Source of the DNA: Chionoecetes opilio
Taxonomy: Eukaryota > Arthropoda > Malacostraca > Decapoda > Majidae
NCBI GenBank assembly: GCA_016584305.1
Contig: JACEEZ010009492.1
Coordinates: 205,132-269,131 of the forward strand
Reading direction: 5' to 3'
DNA: 64,000 nucleotides
Position 1 is the stretch's first letter. Every line of letters begins with the position of its first letter. Positions 55,481 through 64,000 of this stretch are shown one piece after another. Under the pieces are notes generated by a model, which had not been told where the DNA came from, did no database searches, and saw only the letters and a list, made by a program, of their open reading frames with translations. A program made the translations under genes and the position numbers.

Positions 55481-55750
55481 CATGTCATTGTAGGTTCATT
55501 TGAGCTCTTTGTAAGGAGTTGCGATGCCTAAAGTCATCACTTGCCTGTTGTCATGGGTCACTTGTCCCTGTCTAATCACTTCTTACTTATAAACTACAAC
55601 TGATATATTCACAAACACAGTGAAAACCTACCACAAAACTTGAAGGAGGATTATTGGCCATCTTGCGGTAGTAGGGGTAATGCAAGTTAATGTTACTGTG
55701 GAGCGGCCCGCTGCGGCCGCTTGACAACTCTGCGTTGTTGACGTCACAAC

Positions 55751-55858
55751 ATGGCGCCGGTCGTTTTGGGGCGCACAAATTTTCCTCCACTTAAAATGTC
55801 TGTATCATCAAAAATACTGCTCACATCGAAAATTCAGCATCACTGCCCTACTATATGA
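55751..55858 (+). CDS. Short ORF with upstream CRE (doubtful)
   Basis: 36 codons, MAPVVLGRTNFPPLKMSVSS and on, stop at 55856-55858. The ATG has a good context (CAACATGG) and lies 4 bp after a perfect TGACGTCA (55739-55746) in a short GC-rich patch. No homologue recognised. It could be the 5' end of a first exon or chance. Confidence 0.2.
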   Translation: MAPVVLGRTNFPPLKMSVSSKILLTSKIQHHCPTI

Positions 55859-55974
55859 GTCTTGAAGATTTCCAATCTATCGTTACCTCAAGTAGAGTAA
55901 ATGGGTCCATTGGAAGCTCCGAATCTTTTGCCTCCAGACGCACGCAGTCACTTCAAGGTCACACAAGCAGGAAG

Positions 55975-56037
55975 TGACGTCACGGTGACGTCATGTTGGC
56001 AAGACGGACGTAGCAAATACGTTAAGTGTGAACCCCG
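55975..56037. repeat. Fragment related to the centre of the palindromic element
   Basis: GACGTCACGGTGACGTCA, then CAAGACGGACGTAGCAAATA and AAGTGTGAACC parallel 46550-46608. Only one arm is present. Confidence 0.65.
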
Positions 56038-56496
56038 CATAACACACACAATTCCACTTCATGACACCAATTGTTACGGTCTTGGACCCCACCACACTGC
56101 AGGTGTCTCTGTGAGGCTGTGCAGGCAGGACGTGTTACAATACCCGCTGCTGCTTGACTTACTTCTGCAGCGCCCAGTTCGGTGTGTAGGGTGATGCGAG
56201 CTGGTATAGCTCACGTAGTCAATCAACACAAAGGCGAAGGAAACACTGTGACTCATTTCTTGGTTTACTGAACAAAGCCACAAGCCACCTATATAATAAG
56301 TACAACATGTACGTCATCTACCTCCAACCTCTTCCTTCGGCTGTCGTAAGGATCAAGACGCTACCACACCACAGTCACAGTTCCCCCACGGCACCACAGC
56401 CACCCCCACCACAACCACACACTACCACGCCACAACAGTTCCCCCCAACGCCACCACGCGACTCCTCTCTACGGAGCGGCGCACGTCTTTCCTCCA

Positions 56497-57134
56497 AGAC
56501 TGACATAACTGAGGTCACAGTCTCTGGCATGGAGGCGTACATTCCACACACTTTCTCTAATCCTAAAGCCCGTCAACCTTGGTTTAACTCTGCTTGTTCT
56601 CATGCTGTCCGAGATAGAGAGGTGGCTCACAAACGGTACCGTAAGCATCCATCTCCTGAAACTCATGCCCTTTATATTTCTGCCCGTAATCATGCCAAAT
56701 CTTTACTTCAACTTACCAAAAACTCTTTCATTCATAGAAAATGTCAAAATCTTTCTGAATCAAATTCCTCTCGTGACTTCTGGCATCTAGCAAATAACAT
56801 CTCTAACAATTTTTCTTCTTCATCTTTCCCTCCTATGCTTCACCCAGATGGCTCCACAGCTGTCTCATCTATTTCTAAAGCTGAACTCTTCGCTCAGGCC
56901 TTTGCTAAAAATTCCTCCTTTTCCTCCACCCTCTGACTGTTATGCCTGTCATTAAGATCCTTCGTAATGATGTTTTCTTTGCCCTTTCTGGCCTAGATCC
57001 TCGGAAGGCTTACGGTCCTGACGGAGTCCCTCCTATTGTTCTCAAAAACTGTGCTTCGATCTGTGCTTGCACCCTGCCTGGTCAAACTTTTCCGTCTTTG
57101 TCTATCTACTTCCACCTTTCCTTCTTGCTGGAAG
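56497..57134 (+). pseudogene. 5'-truncated LINE ORF2, part 1
   Basis: Starts TDITEVTVSGMEAYIPHTFS, then PWFNSACSHAVRDREVAHKR and LFAQAFAKNSSF, the region between endonuclease and RT in Jockey/CR1-group ORF2 proteins. After a frameshift at about 56935 it continues with LDPRKAYGPDGVPPIVLKNC (RT block with the P-G-x-D/P-D-G-V motif). The endonuclease is absent. Insertion lies within the older LTR. The reading frame is broken at 57139 by a solo LTR and resumes at 58826. Confidence 0.8.
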
Positions 57135-57138
57135 TTTG

Positions 57139-58825
57139 TGTAATGCCCATTATTCGGGAGAGATAGTATGAGAATTATTATCATATAATTCCCGAGTTAT
57201 GTCTCGTAAGCAGTTCATTTTTTTAGTTTCACGGGTGACTCATCGCCCTTCTTTCTTATCCGCCATTTTTTCTCATCTTCTTTCCTTCCTACGCGCCATT
57301 TTGTTTATCTTCTTTCCTTCATTCCCCGCCATTTCTTTCTTCCTTTCTCCACTCCCCCCCCCGACATGCCGGGTGCGAGTCAAAATTCGTGGGATAATTA
57401 TTCCGCGATCAGTGATAACTAATGGGTTCAAATCTTTTCATCCTTCCCCAACTATCTTATCAGATCAAGGAACACTCCTAGATTCTTAATGTCTTTCAAA
57501 ATAATCCCCATCGTTATCGATCATGTTCATAAATGGATATCTTAGTAAAGTTATACGCTAAATTGAAAGTCTACCAAATTTCTATGCAACACCTCGATAC
57601 CCTCTCGCTCCAAAAGACGCGTTCGGACCTTTGACATGAAAAGAAATCACACCCTTCTCGGATATAAGATTAAACATATTAAATTCTTCTATATCAAAGT
57701 AACAGGTCTGTATTATAGGCAGCCTTGTCTTAGGTACACGAGTTTCATTATTTAAATAGTTATTTCGGGATTATAAGCTATTCATTTGAGGCCACGTCTA
57801 GACCATTCAAACAATTCCCCTTTTATGCCGCGGGCTTGGGGTAACCAAGACGGCAGTCTCAACCCATCTTTCCCGTAGGTAAGTCGCCCGACATTCGCTC
57901 CTGTTTCCCCCCCCCCCCCTTTCCTTGTTATCATATTGTTATCTATATTTTCAAATATGGGTATCGACGTTTAGTTTCGCTAACGTAAAGGAGGCCTGCC
58001 CATCCTTATAAGTATTATTAACGAGTCTCAACCCATCTTTCCCGTAGGCCGACATCTTGTCCTTGACGGAAAAGGCCACATGGTACAGTGAATCCCCACA
58101 CCAACTCATTACTCTCACATTTTCTCCCCTATATATATATCTTCCATGTATAATTATAAATATTCAGCGGTATGTTACTTAAGTGAAGGATAATTCATTA
58201 ATAGGATTCAGTGAGGAGGGTTATGCTCATAAGAGCTTCCTTTCATCAGATAGGGAGAGCTTCCCGTATCAGATTGTAAAGTTTTTTTTCTTACATCCGA
58301 TTAGAGTTTTTCCGGTGTTGGATTAACCCTTATATGTTGTATGTGACCTCAAGCAAGAGACATACTATTTCAGTATGAATAAATAGGATGATGTTTTCAA
58401 ATATAGTTCTTGTGTTTATTATAAAACCCCCAGGTGATTATTCTGTGTTAGGACAGTAATTCCCCACACTTCCAAAAGAGTCAGCCTTACTCGGTATAGT
58501 TCCACGTATCAATCACGACTACCAAAATAAATCTAATCTTAATATTATTCAAACGCGCCCAGGGAGTTACCCAGAGAACTACTCGCCTGAGCTGGTGGCA
58601 GCACTTCCCCTTAACCTAAACCCTTACCCTTTCCCCTTAAATACATCCCCCCTTTCAGTACTCTCCGCAGTGAGAAGTGGTCAAACTATAATCACATAGT
58701 GAAGTCATAAGACTAAGTTAAATCCTCCCTTTCAAGTTATAATCAAATGAAAAATCATAATCAATTAATATCATTCAAGTAACGTTGACCAGTTATAAAC
58801 TCACCATCGGAGTTCTGGCATGACA
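57139..58825 (+). mobile_element. Solo LTR of the uL14-carrying retrotransposon family (+)
   Basis: TGTAATGCCC...GGCATGACA, 1687 bp, flanked by TTTG on both sides (57135-57138 and 58826-58829). Removing the LTR and one TTTG joins CTGGAAG-TTTG-CTCACATC to give C-W-K-F-A-H-I-Q-P-V-P in frame, the conserved RT block before KKGD. This proves both the boundaries and the element's LTR nature. Confidence 0.93.
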
Positions 58826-60085
58826 TTTGCTCACATCCAACCTGTTCCTAAGAAGGGCGACCGTTCTAATCCTTCAAACTACCGTCCTATAACTTTGACT
58901 TCCTGCCTTTCTAAAGTTTTTGAATCTATACTTAATAAGATTCTTAAGCATCTATCTGCTCACAATCTTCTATCTGATCGTCAGTACGGTTTCCTTAAAG
59001 GGCGATCTACTGGCGATCTTCTAGCTTTCCTAACTGAATCTTGGTCATCCTCCTTTAGGGGTTTCGGTGAAACTTTTGCTGTAGCCCTTGACATATCAAA
59101 AGCTTTTGATAGTCTGGCACAAATCTTTAATTTCCAAACTACCCTCATACGGTTTCTATCATTCTCTCTGTAACTTCATCTTAAGTTTCCTTTCAAACCG
59201 TTCTATTGCAGCTACTGTAGACGGACATTGTTCTTCTCCTAAATCTATCAATAGTGGTGTTCCCCAGGGTTCTGTCCTATCACCCACTCTCTTTCTATTA
59301 TTCATTAATGATCTTCTAAGTCTAACTCAAAGCCCTATCCACTCCTACGCTGATGATTCTACCCTGCATTTTTCAACGTAGTTTATTAGACGTCCAACTC
59401 AACGGGAAGTGATTCACGGAGATGCCACCGAGCGCCTAACTTCTGATCTTTCTATAATTTCTGATTGGGGCAAAGCAAACCTTGTTTTGTTCAATACCTC
59501 AAAAACCCAGAAAACCAATTGCTTCCTCTCTACAGGGGCCTTATCCGCCCATGTATGGAGTATGTCTCACATATTTGGGGAGGATCCACTCATACAGCTC
59601 TCCTAAACAGGGTCGAGTCAAAAGCTTTTCGTCTCATCAACTCCTCTCCTCTGACTGACTGTCTTCAATCTTTAAATCACCGCCGGAATGTTGCTTCTCT
59701 TACTATCTTCTACCGTTATTTTCATGCTCACTGCTCTTCTGAACTTGCTAACTGCATGCCTTTCCCCACTCCCGCGGCCTCGCTGCACAAGACTTTCTAC
59801 TCATTCTCATCCCTATTCTGTCCATCTTCCTAATGCAAGAGTTAATCAGTATCTTTATTCTTTCAACTCTTCCACTGGTAAACTCTGGAACTCTCTTCCG
59901 GTTTCTATTTTTCCACTTTCCTATGACTTAAATCTTAAAAAAAGAGTAACAAGACACCTCCCGAACTAAATTGGCCTACCCGTTTTTATATTATTCTCTT
60001 ACTGTCTTCTTTATAAGGACTGGCAACTAAGCGGGCTTTGTGTTACCCATTTTTTTTGTGCCCTTGGCCAGTCCTTTGTGATGTA
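58826..60085 (+). pseudogene. LINE ORF2, part 2 (RT and C-terminus) and 3' UTR
   Basis: RT blocks in order: FAHIQPVPKKGDRSNPSNYR, PITLTSCLSKVFE, HNLLSDRQYGFLKGRSTGDL, then after a frameshift FAVALDISKAFD, SGVPQGSVLSPTLFLLFIND and SYADDSTLHFS (catalytic ADD). Further on: DATERLTSDLSIISDWG, a likely internal deletion at about 59515 (the frame jumps from SKTQ to YRGLIRPCMEYVSHIWGGST), and the C-terminal GKLWNSLPVSIFP. The 3' UTR (59970-60085) matches 7720-7862. A poly-A with two G interruptions (60086-60120) follows. At least three frameshifts or stops make it inactive. Confidence 0.85.
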
Positions 60086-60364
60086 AAAAAAAAAAAAAAA
60101 AGAAAAAAAAAAAAAAAAAGAAGTCTTCTTTCTCACTGCCTTTGTGCCGGTAGCAGGCACCCACCCTCACGTCCTTCTGGCTACACTTCCCGCCCTACAC
60201 CCAACACCCACATTCAAGGTTGCCTCACCACCACCACCTCATGTGCACTGCCTGGTCTGTGTGCCAGGAAGGAGGCACCCTTCACGTGCGCCACCTCCAC
60301 CCGCTCATACACACAGACACACGCAACACCACCACATGCCTCCCCCACCTCTACCTGCATAACA

Positions 60365-61408
60365 ATATATACCGTATTTTACGGCTTGTAAAACGTATAT
60401 GCATCTTGGAAGACGCACCCTGGTTTTGAAACATTTAAAAAAAAAAAAAAAAAAAAAAGTTCTACCGGTAGGCGGCAGCAAAATCCACCGATTTTCTCGG
60501 TAGACGGTGATCTGAAGTGTCTTTCTGTTGCTGTTCCCATGTTCTTTGGCGTATCATACAACTTTTAGCTTGTATGCGAGACTGTAGATAACACTAAAGT
60601 CGCCAGGACAATGTTTCTTTTTTATTTACAGACGTCTGGTGGCGTTCATACTTACATTTCTACATCCATGATTTCAGGAAAATTAGAAGGGGCTATCTGG
60701 AGTCTGTGTCATTTTGAGTCTTCATCTGTGTCATATTGTGGCTATAAATGAACAAGTTACAAATATAAAGCGGAGTGGCGATGTTGATAACGGGCTACAC
60801 TAAGATCGCCAGCTAGTGTTTATGTTCTGAGTGTCCTCCCGCCGTCGTCGTCGCCCGAAAAAAAACGAGTAGCAAAATTTGAAACGTATATAATTGCACA
60901 TATAAAGCCTAAAACAATACTGAAACAGGGTAGATTCATGATATCAGTCATGATATAAACTACTGTGTATCATCTTCAGTGGCACATACAAATCAGTAGT
61001 GATGCTATAATTCTTAATATATGGCGGCTGGCGACATCAGTCCATGTGGCGACTAAAGTGTTATCTACGGTAGTATAAGTAAATTGTTTTGATTAATTCG
61101 CAATGGGTGATAATTTCCAGGGGTGAAAAGAGCTTGTGATACGTGTGACAGCCTGGTGGTAAATGATACATCAACACCGCAGACGATAGTTGCATGGCGC
61201 CGTTGGCGCCGAGCCTCCGATGCGGAATGTAAACATCACAGTTTGAGGACAGATTAGTTGATTCGAATGTCTTATGGTATTTGAAATACTTGTAACAGGT
61301 AAGTACTGAGGTACCGAGTACTGAGGAAGTACTACAACATTCGTCTTGGAAAACGCATGAGTATTTGGTATATTTTAGGGGAAAAAGTGCATCTTATAAG
61401 TCGTAAAT
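60365..61408. mobile_element. TIR element with ACCGTATTTTACGG-type terminus
   Basis: TATACCGTATTTTACGGCTT and GTATATGCATCTTGGAAGAC at 60368-60412 are mirrored, loosely, by 61330-61408 (GTCTTGGAAAACGCATGAGT, GTGCATCTTATAAGTCGTAA, ATATATACC). It hosts the second Tc1-type MITE. No transposase. Confidence 0.55.
60582..61070. mobile_element. Tc1/mariner-type MITE, copy 2
   Basis: CTGTAGATAACACTAAAGTC at the left and GACTAAAGTGTTATCTACGG then TA at the right. It is collinear with 20596-21051 and somewhat longer (489 bp) owing to an insertion with GATGTTGATAACGGGCTACA. Confidence 0.78.
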
Positions 61409-61419
61409 ATATACCTGGT

Positions 61420-61770
61420 CTATTCTCTATTTTCTTCATAATTCTATCTTTATGGATAAAAAAAAAGGCTTTATTGTTTTCCCTTTCTCAAATTTTCAAT
61501 ATTGCGTATTATACAATAACTTCAAGAGATAATGATGGAGGGTTTGCAACCCTTCCCTTTTTTTTGAAGTTTTATTCCAACAAGACAAAATAGCATAATG
61601 GACAATTCTTTGTTATTCTGTTTCATATCTGTTGTTCTGCTTGTCTTGGTTGCCACCATGGGATTAGTTGAGCAGTATATGAATATTAAAAAAAAGTATT
61701 TTCTCACCTTTCATTGAGTGCTCAAATATGTGCAGCTGCTTTCAATTTATGTTTCTTAAACACTCCTATC
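61420..61770 (-). other. Probable SEPSECS 3' UTR
   Basis: AT-rich sequence downstream of the stop on the - strand. A possible AATAAA-type signal lies around 61567-61574 (TTTTATTCC on the + strand). The end is not defined. It also abuts the TIR element ending near 61408. Confidence 0.35.
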
Positions 61771-61952
61771 TTACTGATTCTCTAATCCATCTTCATTTAC
61801 ATCTGCCCTTGTCTCCTTCAATTTATTTGACATCTTCTTCAGACATTTTTCAAGCCTAGCCATGAAAGTGTCCACATCTGTTCTTGTCATCCCGAGGGCA
61901 GCAGCAGCAGTCAAATACGCATGTGGATAATTAGGATGATGGGCACCCCAGC
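61771..61952 (-). CDS. SEPSECS: SEPSECS (O-phosphoseryl-tRNA(Sec) selenium transferase), terminal coding exon
   Basis: On the - strand a TTACCCACAG acceptor precedes 61952. The exon carries two leftover bases, then WGAHHPNYPHAYLTAAAALG, MTRTDVDTFMARLEKCLKKM, and a charged tail ending DGLENQ with stop TAA at 61773-61771 (182 nt, 59 residues). The block N-x-P-x-A-Y-L-x-A-A-x-A-x-G-M-x-x-x-D-V-D-x-F-x-x-R-L-x-x-C-L-K is the C-terminus of animal SEPSECS, the PLP-dependent enzyme that converts phosphoseryl-tRNA(Sec) to selenocysteinyl-tRNA(Sec) using selenophosphate. The catalytic lysine exon lies upstream, outside what I can find here. The terminal tail is shorter than in vertebrates. The upstream intron is occupied by a LINE and a piggyBac-type MITE (62010-63915). 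SEPSECS presence implies selenoprotein synthesis in this animal. Confidence 0.85.
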
Positions 61953-62009
61953 CTGTGGGTAACAGACAGAGGAAGCCATGATGAGAATGAACACCTTAAA
62001 AACAACTGG

Positions 62010-62614
62010 TAATTGGTGGAAGTTTTTAAGAGCTCACTAAACAAAGACCCACTTAATCATAGACCTGTATCATTTACCAGCTTAGTATATAAAATCTGTA
62101 CAAAATATATAAGACAAAATGGACATAATACATGGAAAGAGAAGGACTGACAAACAAACAATTTGGATTCAGCAAAGGAAGGTCATGTGTCACCAACTTA
62201 CTAAGCTTTTACTTTAGATAGATAGGTATGAGACAATAATGGGATGGGGCATGGGTGGGCGGACTGCATATATTTAGATGAAAAAAAAGAAAAAAGCATC
62301 TAACAAAGCACCACAAAAGGCTTTGTGAAAATTAGAAGGTTAGAGAAATAAGGTGAACAGTTGAATATTGGATGGAAGACTACCAGAAAGGAAAGGAAAT
62401 GAGAACAGGGGTTAGAGATAAGAAATATAACTCAAGGGAAGTTATATGTGTAGTACCACAAGGGACAGACTTTGCACCAATAATGTTCTTGATATGCATA
62501 AATGAGCTGCCAAATGGAGTAAAAAATTGAATAAAAGATGAGAAATACCGAGGAATAGTGGAGGCCTACCGGTATGATCTATCACCAGAGAAGCATATAA
62601 ACAAAATACAGTAT
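62010..62614 (+). pseudogene. LINE RT fragment, part 1
   Basis: + strand in shifting frames: NHRPVSFTSLVYKIC, a DCIYLD block followed by KAFD-like remnants, TVEYWMEDYQKGKEMRTGVR, and VPQGTDFAPIMFLICINELP (RT block 5). It is a decayed LINE of a family common in decapods; the 3' end is at about 63915. It is interrupted at 62619 by a MITE. Confidence 0.75.
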
Positions 62615-62618
62615 TTAA

Positions 62619-63310
62619 CCCTTTCACGCACGAAAAGTTTAATAAGTTTTTCCGTCCACTGCAACATCCGTCTTATGCTCCCTAAGGGGCCCTGCGAAAT
62701 GGCCAGACTGTGCGGTGAATTATTTTTTTATGTTATCAATTTCACCAACGTGTATTATTTTTTCCTGGCATTATTATATATCATTGGTTTTGCAAGAGAT
62801 TATTCTGCCTTATGAAAGAAAAAAATAACAAGAAATGCAAATAAATAGCGGAATTTACCGACTCCGAAAAAATATTGAGTAAAGAGAAATAAGAAATACT
62901 TACGTTCACCACTTCATAGCTCGAAACTTCCTGAGTCAACTTTTTATGGTTTATATGCCAATAAAAGCGGATTTTTATGAGGATTCGAACGCTACCATTA
63001 TAATTTTCATATGGCCATTATGGCCAGCTCGGGGCACGTTTTAAAGGGACGACAATTCGCGCGCACAGGCAGCCTGCTGAGTGGAAACTGACACACAAAC
63101 CCTTATCATTTCACATCCACTCACACAAGAGAGTTGACAATTATTTTATTTTATAGGTTTAGGTTGGATCTTTAACGCAGAAAATTTTGACGCAATTCTG
63201 ATGTTTTATTTTTGGCGAATTTTTAACTGTTTTTTGACGCAATTCGCGTCAAAAGCTCAGATTGCAGACGGGCCCGTTTTGACGCGATCGCGTCACCGTG
63301 CGTGAAAGGG
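62619..63310. mobile_element. piggyBac-type MITE (692 bp, TTAA duplications)
   Basis: Termini CCCTTTCACGCACG and CGTGCGTGAAAGGG, perfectly inverted over 14 bp, flanked by TTAA on both sides (62615-62618 and 63311-63314), the diagnostic target of piggyBac elements. Subterminal GACGCAATTCGCGTCAAAA-like repeats lie near the right end. An internal 85-codon ORF has no recognisable domain. Confidence 0.88.
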
Positions 63311-63314
63311 TTAA

Positions 63315-63915
63315 TGATACATATCAAATGTTGAGGAACACAAGGGTAGCTTTTCACTTCATGAAGAAAGATATGATGAAGAATATAATCACCACATTAT
63401 TCTAAGACCAAAACTAAAGTATGTAGGGTGATATTGTATGGTCCCCTCGCAAATAAAAAATATTAAGAAATTGGAAGTACAAAGGATACAAAGGATACAA
63501 AGGATAGCAACTAAGATGGTGCCTGAGTTGAAAGATCTAACCTACGAGGAAAGACTAATATAAATTAAACTGCCAACACTTGAAAAAAAGGGAGGAAACT
63601 TAATTACTATATATAAATTGATATGTGACTGTAAAAGTTAACAGAAAAAAAATTATAGAGAAAAAGAGGCTGGATATCTTAAGGGATAAAAGGAATTTTT
63701 GAGAAAAGGAAGATGCTTGAATAAAACACAGAAGTAAAGTTTCCCCTATATATGTAAATATGCCTGGAATGGAGAACAAGAAGATGTGACAGCAGTAAAA
63801 GGTGTGCATCAATTCACGGAAAAAGGTGTGCATCAATTCAAGTGATGAGATGAATACAAAGAGACAGGACCACTTGAGTAGAGCTCAGGCCCTGTATGCT
63901 GCAACTAGGTCATGA
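63315..63915 (+). pseudogene. LINE RT fragment, part 2 (C-terminus and 3' end)
   Basis: Continues the LINE after the MITE: NTRVAFHFMKKDMM, a degraded R-P-K-L-E-Y block, LKLERIQRI-like remnants, LTYEERL, LPTLKKR and AWNGEQEDVTAVKGVHQF. The 3' end reads GACAGGACCACTTGAGTAGA then GCTCAGGCCCTGTATGCTGC AACTAGGTCATGAA, whose inverse recurs at 54905-54968. A 24-bp block GTGTGCATCAATTCA is duplicated in tandem at about 63800-63842. Confidence 0.75.
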
Positions 63916-64000
63916 ATCAGTGTGGTGGTGGCTAAGAATACATCCCCATTCAACCCAGGTATTAGAGTCCACTCAATATACGAGGATTGCGATACTTAGG
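63916..64000. other. Window end, nothing recognised
   Basis: No ORF or repeat boundary in the last 85 bases. Confidence 0.5.

Larger units (their letters stand above)
56072..60364 (-). mobile_element. LTR (copy 2) interrupted by a LINE, which holds a solo LTR
   Basis: The LTR parts are 56072-56496 and 60121-60364, collinear with 25464-25900 and 25901-26151 of copy 1. They share GAGGCTGTGCAGG, GCTGCTGCTTGACTTACTTC, GTCAATCAACACAAAGGCGA, CTCTCTACGGAGCGGCGCAC and then TCTTCTTTCTCACT, GCACCCTTCACG and CTACCTGCATAACA. No polypurine tract or internal region follows, so this is probably a solo LTR. Confidence 0.75.

Overview
This is a stretch of animal nuclear genome, most likely from a decapod crustacean. 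The evidence for that is indirect: arrays of AACCT/TTAGG-type repeats (the arthropod telomere motif), LINE 3' tails of kinds I associate with crab, shrimp and crayfish assemblies, very heavy microsatellite load, and spliced host exons with animal homologues. The organism assignment is inference. There are no bacterial operons, rRNA genes or CRISPR arrays.

Only two host genes can be supported. Two exons of a CCDC92/CCDC74-type coiled-coil protein lie on the + strand (16321-16427 and 16636-16874). The terminal coding exon of SEPSECS (selenocysteine synthase, O-phosphoseryl-tRNA(Sec) selenium transferase) lies on the - strand (61771-61952). Almost everything else is transposable elements, their nested insertions, and tandem repeats.

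Layout. 1-3620: a CR1-like LINE with an SGNH-esterase ORF1 and a badly degraded ORF2. 3700-12430: low-complexity DNA (CT, GA, CA, poly-C), LINE tails and a 61-bp minisatellite, in a consensus full of indels that looks poorly polished. 12435-13110: 3' end of a second CR1 copy (-). 13110-16320: minisatellites (15-bp, 42-bp and 38-bp units) running into the CCDC92-like exons. 16892-23284: a 6.4-kb foldback element with 0.8-0.95-kb inverted arms and an interior holding telomere-like arrays and a Tc1-type MITE. 24415-26650: a palindrome with a TA core, a candidate promoter, an LTR with its polypurine tract, and a cluster of strong hairpins. 26924-27802: an AATT-flanked MITE. 28198-32456: a pogo/Tigger-type transposon with a broken transposase gene. 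34213-38433 and 46796-52974: two copies of a non-autonomous LTR retrotransposon. 40530-42229 and 57139-58825: solo LTRs of that family. 42385-44792: PIF/Harbinger-like remnants. 45875-53547: a second large palindrome carrying one retrotransposon. 56072-60364: LTR > LINE > LTR nesting. 60365-61408: a TIR element. 61771-63915: the SEPSECS exon with a LINE and a piggyBac-type MITE upstream in its intron.

The most interesting system is the LTR retrotransposon family at 34213-38433 and 46796-52974. Each copy has long LTRs of about 1.76 kb, perfect 4-bp target-site duplications, a tRNA-Leu-type primer binding site and an internal region of about 1.77 kb. It has no recognisable gag or pol. Instead it carries one short ORF whose N-terminal part is clearly derived from ribosomal protein uL14 (RPL23), joined to an element-specific C-terminal tail. 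In the second copy that ORF is interrupted, inside the uL14-derived part, by a MITE. I read this as a non-autonomous retrotransposon that captured part of a ribosomal-protein gene and kept it through at least two transpositions.
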